64,000 nt of DNA. Source: an uncultured Cohaesibacter sp. (GTDB taxonomy: Bacteria > Pseudomonadota > Alphaproteobacteria > Rhizobiales > Cohaesibacteraceae). Each line of letters starts with the position of its first letter. Position 1 is the first letter of the stretch. The stretch spans positions 2,681,303 to 2,745,302 of the forward strand of contig NZ_OY761553.1 in assembly GCF_963664735.1 (NCBI RefSeq), read 5' to 3'. Below, piece by piece: positions 52,563-61,228 of this stretch. The translations under genes were made by a program, and so were the position numbers. The notes below the pieces were generated by a model that saw only the letters and a list, made by a program, of their open reading frames with translations, was not told the origin of the DNA and made no database searches.

Positions 52563-52628
52563 GCAGTTCGTTGCATTTTTTTGGGCGCTCCCGCATACTT
52601 CACCTCGACCAGAGGGGGAGATCAGGTC

Positions 52629-54542
52629 ATGGTAATTGCGTTTATCGCGCCTTTTGAGCAGATCCGCATCAAGGCGCAGAGCATCATCGATACATCCAAC
52701 TATCCAGCAAAAGCCTATCAGGGCGACTTGCATCAGGGGGTCAAAGCCGCTCAGCGAGCGATCGATGAAGGGGCCAAGATCATTATCAGTCGTGGAGGAA
52801 CCGCGCGCCTCATTCGCAAGGCTCTCAATGTCGAGGTCATAGAAGTCGAAGCCTCGATGCAGCGAACGCTCTCCTTCATCTATGAAGAGACCTCAGAGAC
52901 CACTCGCATCGGAATCGTGGGCTTTGCTCCCCTGATCAATCTGGTCGCACCAATCTGCACCATTTTGTCGCGTAACTACCGCTCTTTCGAACTGAGGGAG
53001 AAAGAGAGCATTCAGGAGCAAATGGACATTCTGGTGCAATGGAAACCGGATGTGGTGATTGGTGACGCTGTTGCCTTCCAGTGGGCCAAGTCCAAGGGAC
53101 TGAACGCTTATTTGATCGAATCCAGCATGGAAACCATCGTGGATGCCTTCGAGCGGGCGATGCTGGTTTATAAAAACCTCAACCGCTATTTCATGGCAGA
53201 GAAAAAGCTCGAAGCCGTGCTCGATTGCACCCGTGACGGGGCCGTTCTGGTCAACAATGATGGCAAGATTGAAGAGATTAACAAGCAGGGCTGCACGATC
53301 TTGGGCTATCCCAGAGCCACCCTTCTCGGCTCCAATATTTCAGACTTTTTCAACACGCCAGAACTCAGCAAGGCTTTCCGCAAAAAAGCCCACGCACGCA
53401 ATATTCTTGTCAGCTGGCATGACGACAAGCTGGCGCTGGACTATATCCCGGTCGCGTCCGAAAAGCTTTCCGACAATGCCTCGGTTATCCTGTTTCAGCC
53501 GGTGCAGAAAATTCAGGATACTGGCAACCTGATCCGCAAGAAGCTCAGTGAGAACGGCTTTTATGCAAAATACACCTTCAGCAATATCCTTTATCACTGT
53601 GACGAGATGAAGCGGCTGGTGGAAATGGCTCAACTCTACAGCCAGACGGCCAGCAATATCATGATTGTGGGAGAAACGGGCACAGGCAAGGAGCTGTTTG
53701 CCCAGTCCATTCATAATGCAGGCACGCTTTCCAACGGCCCATTTGTGGCCGTGAACTGCGCGGCCCTTCCAGGCAATCTGCTTGAAAGCGAATTGTTCGG
53801 CTATGCGCCCGGAGCCTTCACCGGAGCCTCGCGCTCGGGAAAAATCGGATTGTTCGAGATGGCCCATGAGGGCACTCTGTTTCTGGACGAGTTGACCGAG
53901 ATGGAGGTTTTCCTGCAAGCCAAACTGTTGCGTGCGCTGCAAACCGGCGAAATCATGAGGATCGGGGACAACAAGATCATTCCGATCAAGGTCCGCATCA
54001 TCGCGGCAACCAACAAGAATCCCATAGAGGCCATCAGCGCTGGCAAGCTGCGTGCTGACCTGTTCTACCGCCTCAATGTGCTGGATCTGAAAATCCCACC
54101 CTTGCGGGACCGCAAGGGTGATCCGGAAGTGCTGTTTGCCAAATTTCTGGAAAAGGCCTGCAAGCTACAGAACATCCCCATTCCCCCCCTGTCCAGTCGG
54201 GCTCTGAAGGAGCTGCGTAATCACAGTTGGCCGGGCAATGTGCGCGAGCTGGAAAATTGCGCAGAGAAATTCGCCACGCTGCAAAGCCTGCATGATTTCA
54301 ACACGCCGCTACTGTCATCGCAAAGCCATCATATGGGGCAAATGCATCGGGGGATTCATGATGCAAGCAACGTCTTGGAGGGAACAACCCTTGATGACAT
54401 GATCGCCGCCAAGGTCAACCAGATTTTCAAGCAGGAAAACTGCAACATATCAAAAACGGCACAGCGGCTTTCGATTGATCGCAATACCGTCAAGCGATGG
54501 CTGGGCAAGGACAGCAAGGCGCAAGGCACCTTGCCGCATTGA
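52629..54542 (+). CDS. Sigma-54-dependent transcriptional activator, PrpR type
   Basis: A 637-residue enhancer-binding protein. Residues about 1-170 match the PrpR N-terminal sensory domain ([44 protein letters not shown]). A PAS domain (about 185-300) follows, then the AAA+ domain with Walker A GETGTGKE, the sigma-54 contact GAFTGA, Walker B TLFLDEL and WPGNVREL. A Fis-type helix-turn-helix ([19 protein letters not shown]) closes the protein. The ATG at 52629 has GAGGGGGAG upstream; the frame is open to 52542, but that part overlaps the palindrome. It should activate the divergent ABC-BNR-kinase-lyase operon. Confidence 0.95.
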   Translation: MVIAFIAPFEQIRIKAQSIIDTSNYPAKAYQGDLHQGVKAAQRAIDEGAKIIISRGGTARLIRKALNVEVIEVEASMQRTLSFIYEETSETTRIGIVGFAPLINLVAPICTILSRNYRSFELREKESIQEQMDILVQWKPDVVIGDAVAFQWAKSKGLNAYLIESSMETIVDAFERAMLVYKNLNRYFMAEKKLEAVLDCTRDGAVLVNNDGKIEEINKQGCTILGYPRATLLGSNISDFFNTPELSKAFRKKAHARNILVSWHDDKLALDYIPVASEKLSDNASVILFQPVQKIQDTGNLIRKKLSENGFYAKYTFSNILYHCDEMKRLVEMAQLYSQTASNIMIVGETGTGKELFAQSIHNAGTLSNGPFVAVNCAALPGNLLESELFGYAPGAFTGASRSGKIGLFEMAHEGTLFLDELTEMEVFLQAKLLRALQTGEIMRIGDNKIIPIKVRIIAATNKNPIEAISAGKLRADLFYRLNVLDLKIPPLRDRKGDPEVLFAKFLEKACKLQNIPIPPLSSRALKELRNHSWPGNVRELENCAEKFATLQSLHDFNTPLLSSQSHHMGQMHRGIHDASNVLEGTTLDDMIAAKVNQIFKQENCNISKTAQRLSIDRNTVKRWLGKDSKAQGTLPH

Positions 54543-54564
54543 TCAAGGCTGGCCGGAGCTGGCC

Positions 54565-55743
54565 CTAAAAGGCCTTGCCGCGCGCGGAAACCGGCCAGAC
54601 AGTTTCAACCACGCCCTTGCGCACTCCAACATACCAGTCGTGAATATTGCAGGTGGGGTCGCAATGACCCGGCACAAGACGCAGTTTTTCATTGATCTTC
54701 AAAACGCCATCAGGATCGGCAATCGTGCCATGCTCGTCCGAGCATTCCAGATAGGAGACATCATCTCGGCCGTAGACGACGGGCAAGCCGCTATCCACCG
54801 ACTGAACCTTCAAGCCCGCATCGACGATGGCGCGATCAGCCTTCACATGGCTCATGACAGAGGTCAGCAGGAATAAAGCATTCTGCCATTCTCCATCGTC
54901 AATGCGCTTGCCCTCTTCGTCCAGAACCCGGCCATAGTCCGCATCCATGAAGGCGTAGGAGCCGCATTGCAATTCATTGTAAACACCTGATGCTGTTTCG
55001 AAATAGTAGGAGCCGGTGCCACCGCCCCCAACAATATCGCAAGCAAGACCAGCTTCATCCAGAAGTTTCAGGCATGCCTTGACCATCGCAATGGCAACAT
55101 CAACCTTGGCCTTGCGCTCTTGATAGGTGGACAAATGTTGCATGGAGCCCTGATAGGCCTGAAGCCCTGCGAATTTCAGCCCGTGAGCCTTGTTGATTGC
55201 CGTGGCGAGCTGCAACGCTTTCTCAGGATCGGACACGCCGCAACGCCCTGCTCCGCAGTCAATCTCAACAAGGCACTCGATTTCTGTCTCATGCTTGCGG
55301 GCGGCTCTCGACAACTCGTCGACATTATCCATATCATCGACACAGACAATGGTGCGCGCACCCAGCTTGGGCAGGCTGGCGAGCCGGTCGATCTTGTGCG
55401 GATCGCGAACCTGATTGGAGACAAGCAGATCGGAAATGCCACCACGCGCGAAAACCTCGGCCTCGGAAACCTTCTGGCAGCAAACCCCGCAGGCACCGCC
55501 AAGTTCCATTTGGAGCAATGCGATGTCGACAGATTTGTGCATCTTGCCGTGCAGGCGGTGGCGCATGCCATGAGCCTTGATATAGGCCCCCATCTTCTTG
55601 ATGTTATTTTCCAGCGCATCAAGATCAAGGATCAGACACGGGGTCTGGATTTCAGCTTCCTTCATGCCCGGGCAGGCAGGAATATCAAATCCGACCTCCA
55701 GATGCTCAAGTTCAAGATGTTCGCTATTTTCGACCGGAGACAC
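54565..55743 (-). CDS. 3-hydroxy-D-aspartate aldolase / D-threonine aldolase family protein
   Basis: A 392-residue PLP- and metal-dependent fold-III enzyme, close in sequence pattern to beta-hydroxyaspartate aldolase BhcC and D-3-hydroxyaspartate aldolases. The PLP lysine is in RLHGKMHKSVD (about residue 70), with EIDCGAGRCGV and GGGGTGSYYFE as phosphate-binding regions and a metal site in PGHCDPTCNIHDW. It would cleave a 3-hydroxy-D-amino acid to glycine plus an aldehyde. GTG start at 55743 with GAAGGA upstream. The other bhc genes (aminotransferase, dehydratase, imine reductase) are not in the window. It lies convergent with the sigma-54 activator. Confidence 0.9.
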   Translation of the reverse strand: MSPVENSEHLELEHLEVGFDIPACPGMKEAEIQTPCLILDLDALENNIKKMGAYIKAHGMRHRLHGKMHKSVDIALLQMELGGACGVCCQKVSEAEVFARGGISDLLVSNQVRDPHKIDRLASLPKLGARTIVCVDDMDNVDELSRAARKHETEIECLVEIDCGAGRCGVSDPEKALQLATAINKAHGLKFAGLQAYQGSMQHLSTYQERKAKVDVAIAMVKACLKLLDEAGLACDIVGGGGTGSYYFETASGVYNELQCGSYAFMDADYGRVLDEEGKRIDDGEWQNALFLLTSVMSHVKADRAIVDAGLKVQSVDSGLPVVYGRDDVSYLECSDEHGTIADPDGVLKINEKLRLVPGHCDPTCNIHDWYVGVRKGVVETVWPVSARGKAF

Positions 55744-55883
55744 TGTTTGGTTCCTTCTGACTGGCTGGCTGGTTTGATTTTCTTATATTTTTGTCTACAG
55801 CAACAGATCGCACAGGAACGCATGGTGTCAACAGGGGAAGTCCGTTTTTCCAGGATCTCTCCGTGACTGTGATCAAATCCCAA

Positions 55884-55915
55884 GGCAAAGAAAAGGGCCG
55901 ACATCATGCCGACCC
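55884..55915 (-). terminator. Terminator of uxuA
   Basis: A 9-bp stem with two wobble pairs (55895-55903 with 55907-55915, 3-base loop) is followed on the minus strand by TTTTCTTT (55894-55887). It lies 45 bases after the uxuA stop. Confidence 0.75.
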
Positions 55916-55959
55916 GATGGGTTTTGTACTATATTTTACAGATTTCCTGATCGATACAG

Positions 55960-57159
55960 TCAGTCATGCTGAAGGGCAGTCATTATACCGCGCAACTCGG
56001 CAAGGCCCTTCATGCGCCCGATAGCCGGATAGCCCGGCTGGGCTTTGCGCTTCTGATCATCCATGATGTCAAGCCCATGGTCAGGGCGCATGGGGATAGA
56101 CCAATCGTCGCGCCCTTCAGCCTTGCGTCTTGCTTCCTCATCCAATGCTGCCTGCATCAAGGCGACCATATCCACATGTCCGCCCAAGTGCTCGGCTTCA
56201 TAGAAGGAGCCCTTGATCGCATCGCTTTCCAAGGCAACATTGCGGAAATGGAGGAAATGCACCCGATCACCCAACCGTTTCATCATGCCGGGCAGGTCAT
56301 TGTCTGGCCGGGCGCCAAGAGAACCGGAACAAAGTGTAATCCCGTTGGCCGGAACATCAACGGCGTCCATCATGTATTTATAATCAGCCTCGGTGGACAT
56401 GATGCGCGGCAAGCCAAGCAAACCAAAAGGCGGATCATCAGGATGACAGCACAAACGCAAGCCAAGGGTTTGGGCGAGCGGAGCGACCTCCTCAAGAAAG
56501 GCGATGAAATGGGCGCGCAACTGGTCTTGGGAGATATTGTCATATTCGGCCAGGTTGGCTCTCACCTTGTCCATGGATGGCGCTTCGGCATCGCCGGGCA
56601 AACCATAGATGATTGATCCGGCCAGTAACTCACGGCCAGCCTCGTCGAGCGCTTCAAACCGGCGCCTTGCCTCTTCAATAACGTCTGCAGGAAAGTCTTC
56701 ATTTGCACCGGCTCTCTCAAGAATGAACAGGTCGAAGGCAGCAAAATCGATCAGATCAAACCGCATGCAAGTCGCCCCGGTTGGCAATCGATAGGTCAGA
56801 TCGGTTCGGGTCCAGTCCAGAACAGGCATGAAATTGTAGCAGATAACCTTGATGCCAGCGCTTGCAAGATTTTTCATGCTCTGTTTGTAATTCTCGAGAT
56901 GGGTACGCCAGTTGCCTTTTTGCTTTTTGATGTCTTCGGAAACGGGCAGGCTCTCAACCACTTCCCAAGAAAGGCCAGAGGGAGACCCATTTTTCTTTCT
57001 TGCAATGATCTCCTTGCGGGCGGTGATTTCTTCCGGGCTCCATACATCACCGGTCGGAATGTGATGCAAAGCGCTGACAACGCCTTCCACACCTGCCTGA
57101 AGCATATCCTCAATTCCTACCCGGTCTTGAGGACCAAACCATCGCCACGTCTGACGCAT
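55960..57159 (-). CDS. uxuA: D-mannonate dehydratase
   Basis: Dehydrates D-mannonate to 2-keto-3-deoxygluconate in hexuronate catabolism. The 399 residues resemble E. coli UxuA along their length: QTWRWFGPQDRVGI at the N-terminus, GVVSALHHIPTGDVW, YNFMPVLDWTRTDL, metal-ligand segments CCHPDDPPFGLLGLPRI and CSGSLGARPDNDL, HFLHFRNV and IPMRPDHGLDIMDD at the C-terminus. GGGAGACGG precedes the ATG. It is divergent from the GntR-TRAP-uxuB operon and has its own terminator. Product KDG can be used by kdgK at 20335. Confidence 0.97.
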   Translation of the reverse strand: MRQTWRWFGPQDRVGIEDMLQAGVEGVVSALHHIPTGDVWSPEEITARKEIIARKKNGSPSGLSWEVVESLPVSEDIKKQKGNWRTHLENYKQSMKNLASAGIKVICYNFMPVLDWTRTDLTYRLPTGATCMRFDLIDFAAFDLFILERAGANEDFPADVIEEARRRFEALDEAGRELLAGSIIYGLPGDAEAPSMDKVRANLAEYDNISQDQLRAHFIAFLEEVAPLAQTLGLRLCCHPDDPPFGLLGLPRIMSTEADYKYMMDAVDVPANGITLCSGSLGARPDNDLPGMMKRLGDRVHFLHFRNVALESDAIKGSFYEAEHLGGHVDMVALMQAALDEEARRKAEGRDDWSIPMRPDHGLDIMDDQKRKAQPGYPAIGRMKGLAELRGIMTALQHD

Positions 57160-57325
57160 TTGCCGTCTCCCATATTGTTTTTTGGCGCAGATGCTCAGAC
57201 ATCTGCCGGACGATGGACATAGTCCAAATCAGAGGAACAATTCCATCCAGATGCAATGCGCATATGGTCCAATCCTATGCGCCTCCTCGTCGCGTTATAT
57301 CAATAACTAGCACAGACAAATCCGG

Positions 57326-57358
57326 TTGACAAGTATGGTGGTAGACCGGTATGGTGGT
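57326..57358 (+). promoter_or_regulatory. Promoter with direct-repeat operator for the GntR-TRAP-uxuB operon
   Basis: A -35 TTGACA (57326-57331) and -10 TATGGT (57350-57355) are spaced 18 bases. The 10-base sequence GTATGGTGGT occurs twice (57333-57342 and 57349-57358), 16 bases apart, overlapping the spacer and -10. This suggests GntR binding that blocks the promoter. Confidence 0.6.
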
Positions 57359-57378
57359 TTTCAATTGGAGGATAATAC

Positions 57379-58083
57379 ATGTCGCTGTTTGAGGAGTTGG
57401 AGCAACAAAATATTGATCTGCGCTTGCCTGTCGCACCGCAGATTCATGCGATCTTGCGCCAACAGATCATTCGCAATCAACTGACGCCGGGAAGCCGTAT
57501 GTCGGAGGCAGAATGGGCTAACGCCTTTGCGGTCTCTCGCCAGCCGGTGCGGGAGGCATTCATCAAGCTGGCCAATGATGGCCTGCTCGACATTTTGCCA
57601 AATCGCGGCAGTTTTGTGAAAAAGATCTCCCCTGCGGCAGTGATGGACGCACGCTTTGTGCGCGAAGCAATCGAGGCCGACATTGTTCGGCTTGTTGCTG
57701 AAACACATGATGAAGCGTTGGATCGGGAACTATCCAACCAGATTGAGCATCAACAAAGAGCAGTAGACACGGACGACCCTGACGCCTTTATCGCACTGGA
57801 CGAATTGTTCCATCAAACCTTGGCGGAATCCGTCCGCAAGACGGGAGCCTGGGCGGTGATCCAGAGCCAGAAAGCCCAGATGGACCGGGTGCGCTACCTT
57901 AGCCTTGTTGATCACAACACCGCGAAATTGCTGGAGCAGCACCGAGCTATCGTTTCGGCGATTGCTGCCCACGATACCGCAGCAGCCGAAGCTGCCATGC
58001 GGTCCCACCTGAGGCGAATCCTGAAGGATTTGCCGCAGATTGCACAAGAAAAGCCTGAACTGTTTGAACCGGGGGACGGCTAG
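57379..58083 (+). CDS. GntR family (FCD) regulator, UxuR-like
   Basis: A 234-residue regulator with winged helix-turn-helix (LTPGSRMSEAEWANAFAVSRQPVREAFIKL) and FCD domain with metal-type histidines (DELFHQTLAES, LEQHRAIVSAI, MRSHLRR). GGAGGATA precedes the ATG. It is the first gene of the operon with TRAP P-Q-M and uxuB and divergent from uxuA. Repression relieved by fructuronate, glucuronate or a derivative is expected. Confidence 0.93.
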   Translation: MSLFEELEQQNIDLRLPVAPQIHAILRQQIIRNQLTPGSRMSEAEWANAFAVSRQPVREAFIKLANDGLLDILPNRGSFVKKISPAAVMDARFVREAIEADIVRLVAETHDEALDRELSNQIEHQQRAVDTDDPDAFIALDELFHQTLAESVRKTGAWAVIQSQKAQMDRVRYLSLVDHNTAKLLEQHRAIVSAIAAHDTAAAEAAMRSHLRRILKDLPQIAQEKPELFEPGDG

Positions 58084-58112
58084 TCCCCATCGACAATGAC
58101 TGGGAGGAACAA

Positions 58113-59093
58113 ATGTCATTTTCGGCCCTTAGCAAGACCATCTTGGCTGGCGCAATCGTCAGCCTTCTCGGCTCCACTGCCATGGCAGCAGACTACACTC
58201 TGAGCATCAATACCGCTCTTGCCACATCTGACCCGCTTTACAAGGGACTGGAAGCATTCCAGACCAATGTGAAAGACGCTTCTGATGGTCGCATCGAAGT
58301 CAAATTGTTCCCTAACTCCCAGCTCGGCCCCGATGAAGACGTTCTGGAGCAGGCCCGCGCTGGCGCCCCTGTTGCCGTGATCGTCGACGGTGGTCGCCTT
58401 GCCGTTTTCGAAAAAGAATTGGGCGTTCTGGGCGCACCGTTCCTGGCCTCTGGCTATGAAGGCATCCGCAAGGTTGTTACCTCGGACCTGTTTGAGGGAT
58501 GGGTCAAAAAGCTTCATGATACCTCCGGCCATCAGATTCTCTCCTTCAATTGGTGGCAGGGTGAACGCCATCTGCTTACCAACAAGGAAGTTAACGTTCC
58601 TGCTGATCTCAAGGGCGTTCGCATGCGCACGCCGGGTGCTCCGGTATGGACCGGCACAATTGCCGCGATGGGCGCAACACCGACACCAATGCCTTGGGGC
58701 GAAGTCTACTCGGCTCTGTCTGCCAATGTCATCGACGCCGCTGAAGCACAGTTGCCTGCAATCGTCGGCGCGAAACTCGACGAAGTCATCAAATATGTCA
58801 CCAAGACCGGCCATATCAATCTGATTACCGGTATGGTCACCTCGGCAATGTGGTTCGACAGCCTGCCTGCTGACTTGCAGAAAGTCTTGCGCGACGAAGC
58901 GCTCAAGGCTGGTGACATCGCATCTTACGGCACCCTGAAATCCTTCGAAGGCATCGAAAAGGAACTGAAGGAAAAAGGCGTTGAGGTCCGCGAAATCGAC
59001 GTCACGCCGTTCAAGGAAGCCACCGCCAAGGTGTATGACGACCTGGGCTACGGCGATCTGCGCGACAAACTCCGCGCCATGGCCGCAGAATAA
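58113..59093 (+). CDS. TRAP transporter solute-binding protein DctP (uxu locus)
   Basis: A 326-residue periplasmic protein with signal peptide MSFSALSKTILAGAIVSLLG and cleavage after the TAMAADY site (about residue 25). DctP features: NSQLGPDEDVLEQARAGA, SFNWWQGERHLLTNKEV and the GEVYSALSANVIDAAEAQLP loop. GGGAGGAA precedes the ATG. It follows the GntR gene by 30 bases. Ligand inferred from uxuA and uxuB: glucuronate or fructuronate. Confidence 0.94.
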   Translation: MSFSALSKTILAGAIVSLLGSTAMAADYTLSINTALATSDPLYKGLEAFQTNVKDASDGRIEVKLFPNSQLGPDEDVLEQARAGAPVAVIVDGGRLAVFEKELGVLGAPFLASGYEGIRKVVTSDLFEGWVKKLHDTSGHQILSFNWWQGERHLLTNKEVNVPADLKGVRMRTPGAPVWTGTIAAMGATPTPMPWGEVYSALSANVIDAAEAQLPAIVGAKLDEVIKYVTKTGHINLITGMVTSAMWFDSLPADLQKVLRDEALKAGDIASYGTLKSFEGIEKELKEKGVEVREIDVTPFKEATAKVYDDLGYGDLRDKLRAMAAE

Positions 59094-59109
59094 AGCGCAA
59101 GATTTGAAG

Positions 59110-59133
59110 ACCGCCGCCAAATTGGGCGGCGGT
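59110..59133 (+). other. Intercistronic hairpin or attenuator between dctP and dctQ (uxu locus)
   Basis: A perfect 9-bp GC-rich stem (59110-59118 with 59125-59133, 6-base loop) followed by TCTTTTCC lies 17 bases after the dctP stop. The T-rich tail makes partial termination likely, giving more binding protein than permease. Confidence 0.8.
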
Positions 59134-59270
59134 TCTTTTCCTGCTCAATATATCAAAGCGCTCCTCCGCCCCCCAATTAAGGCCCCCGAGGTTTTGCGCG
59201 TTTATGAAAATAATCCGCTCCATTCTTCCGTTCCCCGTTTTGGAGGAATGCACAAACGAACGAGGCTGTT

Positions 59271-59801
59271 ATGCCGGGGTTTCTGGGAAAAATCGAATTT
59301 GTTGTTGGTGCGGTCCTTCTGGCCGTGATTACATTTCTGGTGTTTATTGCTGCGGTCATGCGCTTCTTTGGACACCCCCTGATCTGGTCTGTGGACTTGG
59401 CGCAATTGCTGTTCATCTGGCTTTGCTTCATTGGAGCGACGCGCGCCATGCGGGAGCGCGTCCATTTGGGTGTCGACTTTCTGGTTCGCCTGTTCCCCTT
59501 TGCTGCCAGACGCCTGATCGAAACCGCACTTGCCTTCCTCTTCATCGCCTTTCTGATGGTGTTAGCCTACGAGGGCTACAAATTGACCATGCTCAACTGG
59601 CAGCGCGTGTTCGGGGATTCAGGACTTTCCTACGCTTGGGTGACGATCTCTGTTCCCGCAGGATCCATCCTGCTTTCCATTTCAATATTGTCCAATACCG
59701 TTCTCTCCTGGCGTTCCAGAGGCGAAACGGCGCGACTTGTCTTTACCCGCCCCAATAGCGCCGATGAAGCGGCCGCCCAACCACAAGCCTTGGAGGACTG
59801 A
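59271..59801 (+). CDS. TRAP transporter small permease DctQ (uxu locus)
   Basis: A 176-residue membrane protein with four helices and the DctQ pattern RFFGHPLIWSVDLAQLLFIWLCF and RERVHLGVDFLVR. A GAGG site is 5 bases before the ATG. The tail carries an Ala/Gln-rich stretch. dctM starts 3 bases after its stop. Confidence 0.93.
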   Translation: MPGFLGKIEFVVGAVLLAVITFLVFIAAVMRFFGHPLIWSVDLAQLLFIWLCFIGATRAMRERVHLGVDFLVRLFPFAARRLIETALAFLFIAFLMVLAYEGYKLTMLNWQRVFGDSGLSYAWVTISVPAGSILLSISILSNTVLSWRSRGETARLVFTRPNSADEAAAQPQALED

Positions 59802-59804
59802 CCC

Positions 59805-61085
59805 ATGGGACTGATTGCACTTATCTTTGCCATACTCATGGTGTTGGGCGCCCCGGTCGCATTTGCCATCGGTATTTCGGGGTTTGTCTTCTTTCTGACT
59901 TCTGACATCATGCCGATTTCCATAGGTGTACAGAAAATTGCGACCGTTTCACAAAGCTTCCCTCTGCTGGCCGTACCCTTCTTCGTGTTGGCTGGACATT
60001 TGATGAATGAAAGCGACATTACCGATCGCCTGTTCCGCTTTTCAAAAGCCACTTTGGGCTGGATGTCTGGCGGGCTGGCTTTGGTCTCCATTTTCCTTTC
60101 AACGCTGATGGGCGGAGTTTCCGGCTCAGCTGTGGCGGACGCTGCCATGGAAGCCCGGGTACTGGGGCCACAAATGCTCGCCAATCGCTACTCGAAGGGA
60201 TACACAGCTTCGGTCATTGCCCTCTCGTCTCTCATCACGGCAACAATTCCCCCTTCCATCGGCCTCATTCTCTATGGATATGTCGGGCAGGTTTCTATCG
60301 GGCGGCTGTTTCTGGCTGGTGTTATTCCCGGACTGCTCATGATGGCCTTCCTGATGGTGGCCGCTTTCGTTATCGCCAAGAAGCGCAATTATGTCATTGA
60401 AGCTGCGAAGAAACCGACCATCGGTGAAGTTGGCCGTGCGGCATGGGATGCCAAATGGGCGCTGTTGTTTCCGGTTCTGCTGATCATCTCCATTCGCGGC
60501 GGCATCTTCACGCCTTCGGAAGTGGGTGCCTTTGCTGTAGTCTATGCCATTGCGATCGGCACTCTGGCACATCGGGTCATGACGTTCGAAGCCATCAAAC
60601 GCGCCTTTGGCTATGCCCTGTCAGATATCGGCATGATCATGCTGATCATCCTCATGAGCGGCATGATCGGCTTTGCCATCATATTCATGCAGGTTCCCCA
60701 AAGCGTGGCCGGTTTCCTGCTCAACTCTCTAAGCGAGCCGCATCTGGTGGTCGGGGTCATTCTGCTCTTCCTGTTGATCTCGGGTCTGTTTTTCGAGAGC
60801 ACCATTCTGGTCTTACTGCTCACGCCGATCTTTGTTCCGGTGATCAAGAGCGCTGGTGTGGATCCTGTACATTTCGGCATTCTGATGATGACGATCGTCA
60901 CCTTTGGCTCCATGACACCACCGGTGGGTGTTGCGATGTTCACCGTGTGCAGTCTGCTGGATACGCCGATTGAAGACTATGTGAAGGAAAGCCTGCCTTT
61001 CATGCTGGCCATCCTGTGTCTGGTTCTGCTACTTCTGTTTGTGCCAGAGCTGGTCCTCTTCCTGCCTAACTGGGCATTCGGATAG
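59805..61085 (+). CDS. TRAP transporter large permease DctM (uxu locus)
   Basis: A 426-residue protein with about 12 helices and the DctM blocks FPLLAVPFFVLAGHLMNESD, STLMGGVSGSAVADAAMEA and TIPPSIGLILYGYVGQ. A GGAGG site precedes the ATG. It ends 143 bases before uxuB; the gap contains a hairpin and a direct repeat. Substrate inferred as a hexuronate. Confidence 0.95.
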   Translation: MGLIALIFAILMVLGAPVAFAIGISGFVFFLTSDIMPISIGVQKIATVSQSFPLLAVPFFVLAGHLMNESDITDRLFRFSKATLGWMSGGLALVSIFLSTLMGGVSGSAVADAAMEARVLGPQMLANRYSKGYTASVIALSSLITATIPPSIGLILYGYVGQVSIGRLFLAGVIPGLLMMAFLMVAAFVIAKKRNYVIEAAKKPTIGEVGRAAWDAKWALLFPVLLIISIRGGIFTPSEVGAFAVVYAIAIGTLAHRVMTFEAIKRAFGYALSDIGMIMLIILMSGMIGFAIIFMQVPQSVAGFLLNSLSEPHLVVGVILLFLLISGLFFESTILVLLLTPIFVPVIKSAGVDPVHFGILMMTIVTFGSMTPPVGVAMFTVCSLLDTPIEDYVKESLPFMLAILCLVLLLLFVPELVLFLPNWAFG

Positions 61086-61117
61086 CGATCAACACGCATT
61101 CAGAAAGAGAAAGTTGT

Positions 61118-61215
61118 GAGCCGCCGGGCCAATCAACCTGCCTGCGGCTCCTGTCTCTTAAAAACCTGTCTATTGTATTTCCTGACCCGAGCAATCAGAG
61201 CCGGGCCAATCAACC
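61118..61215 (+). repeat. Hairpin and 16-base direct repeat between dctM and uxuB
   Basis: GCCGGGCCAATCAACC occurs at 61123-61138 and again at 61200-61215, 77 bases apart. The first copy overlaps a 7-bp hairpin (GAGCCGC 61118-61124 with GCGGCTC 61144-61150). The second copy ends 13 bases before the uxuB ATG. Possible leader control of uxuB or a small duplication. Confidence 0.6.
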
Positions 61216-61228
61216 AAGAGTTACTGAT

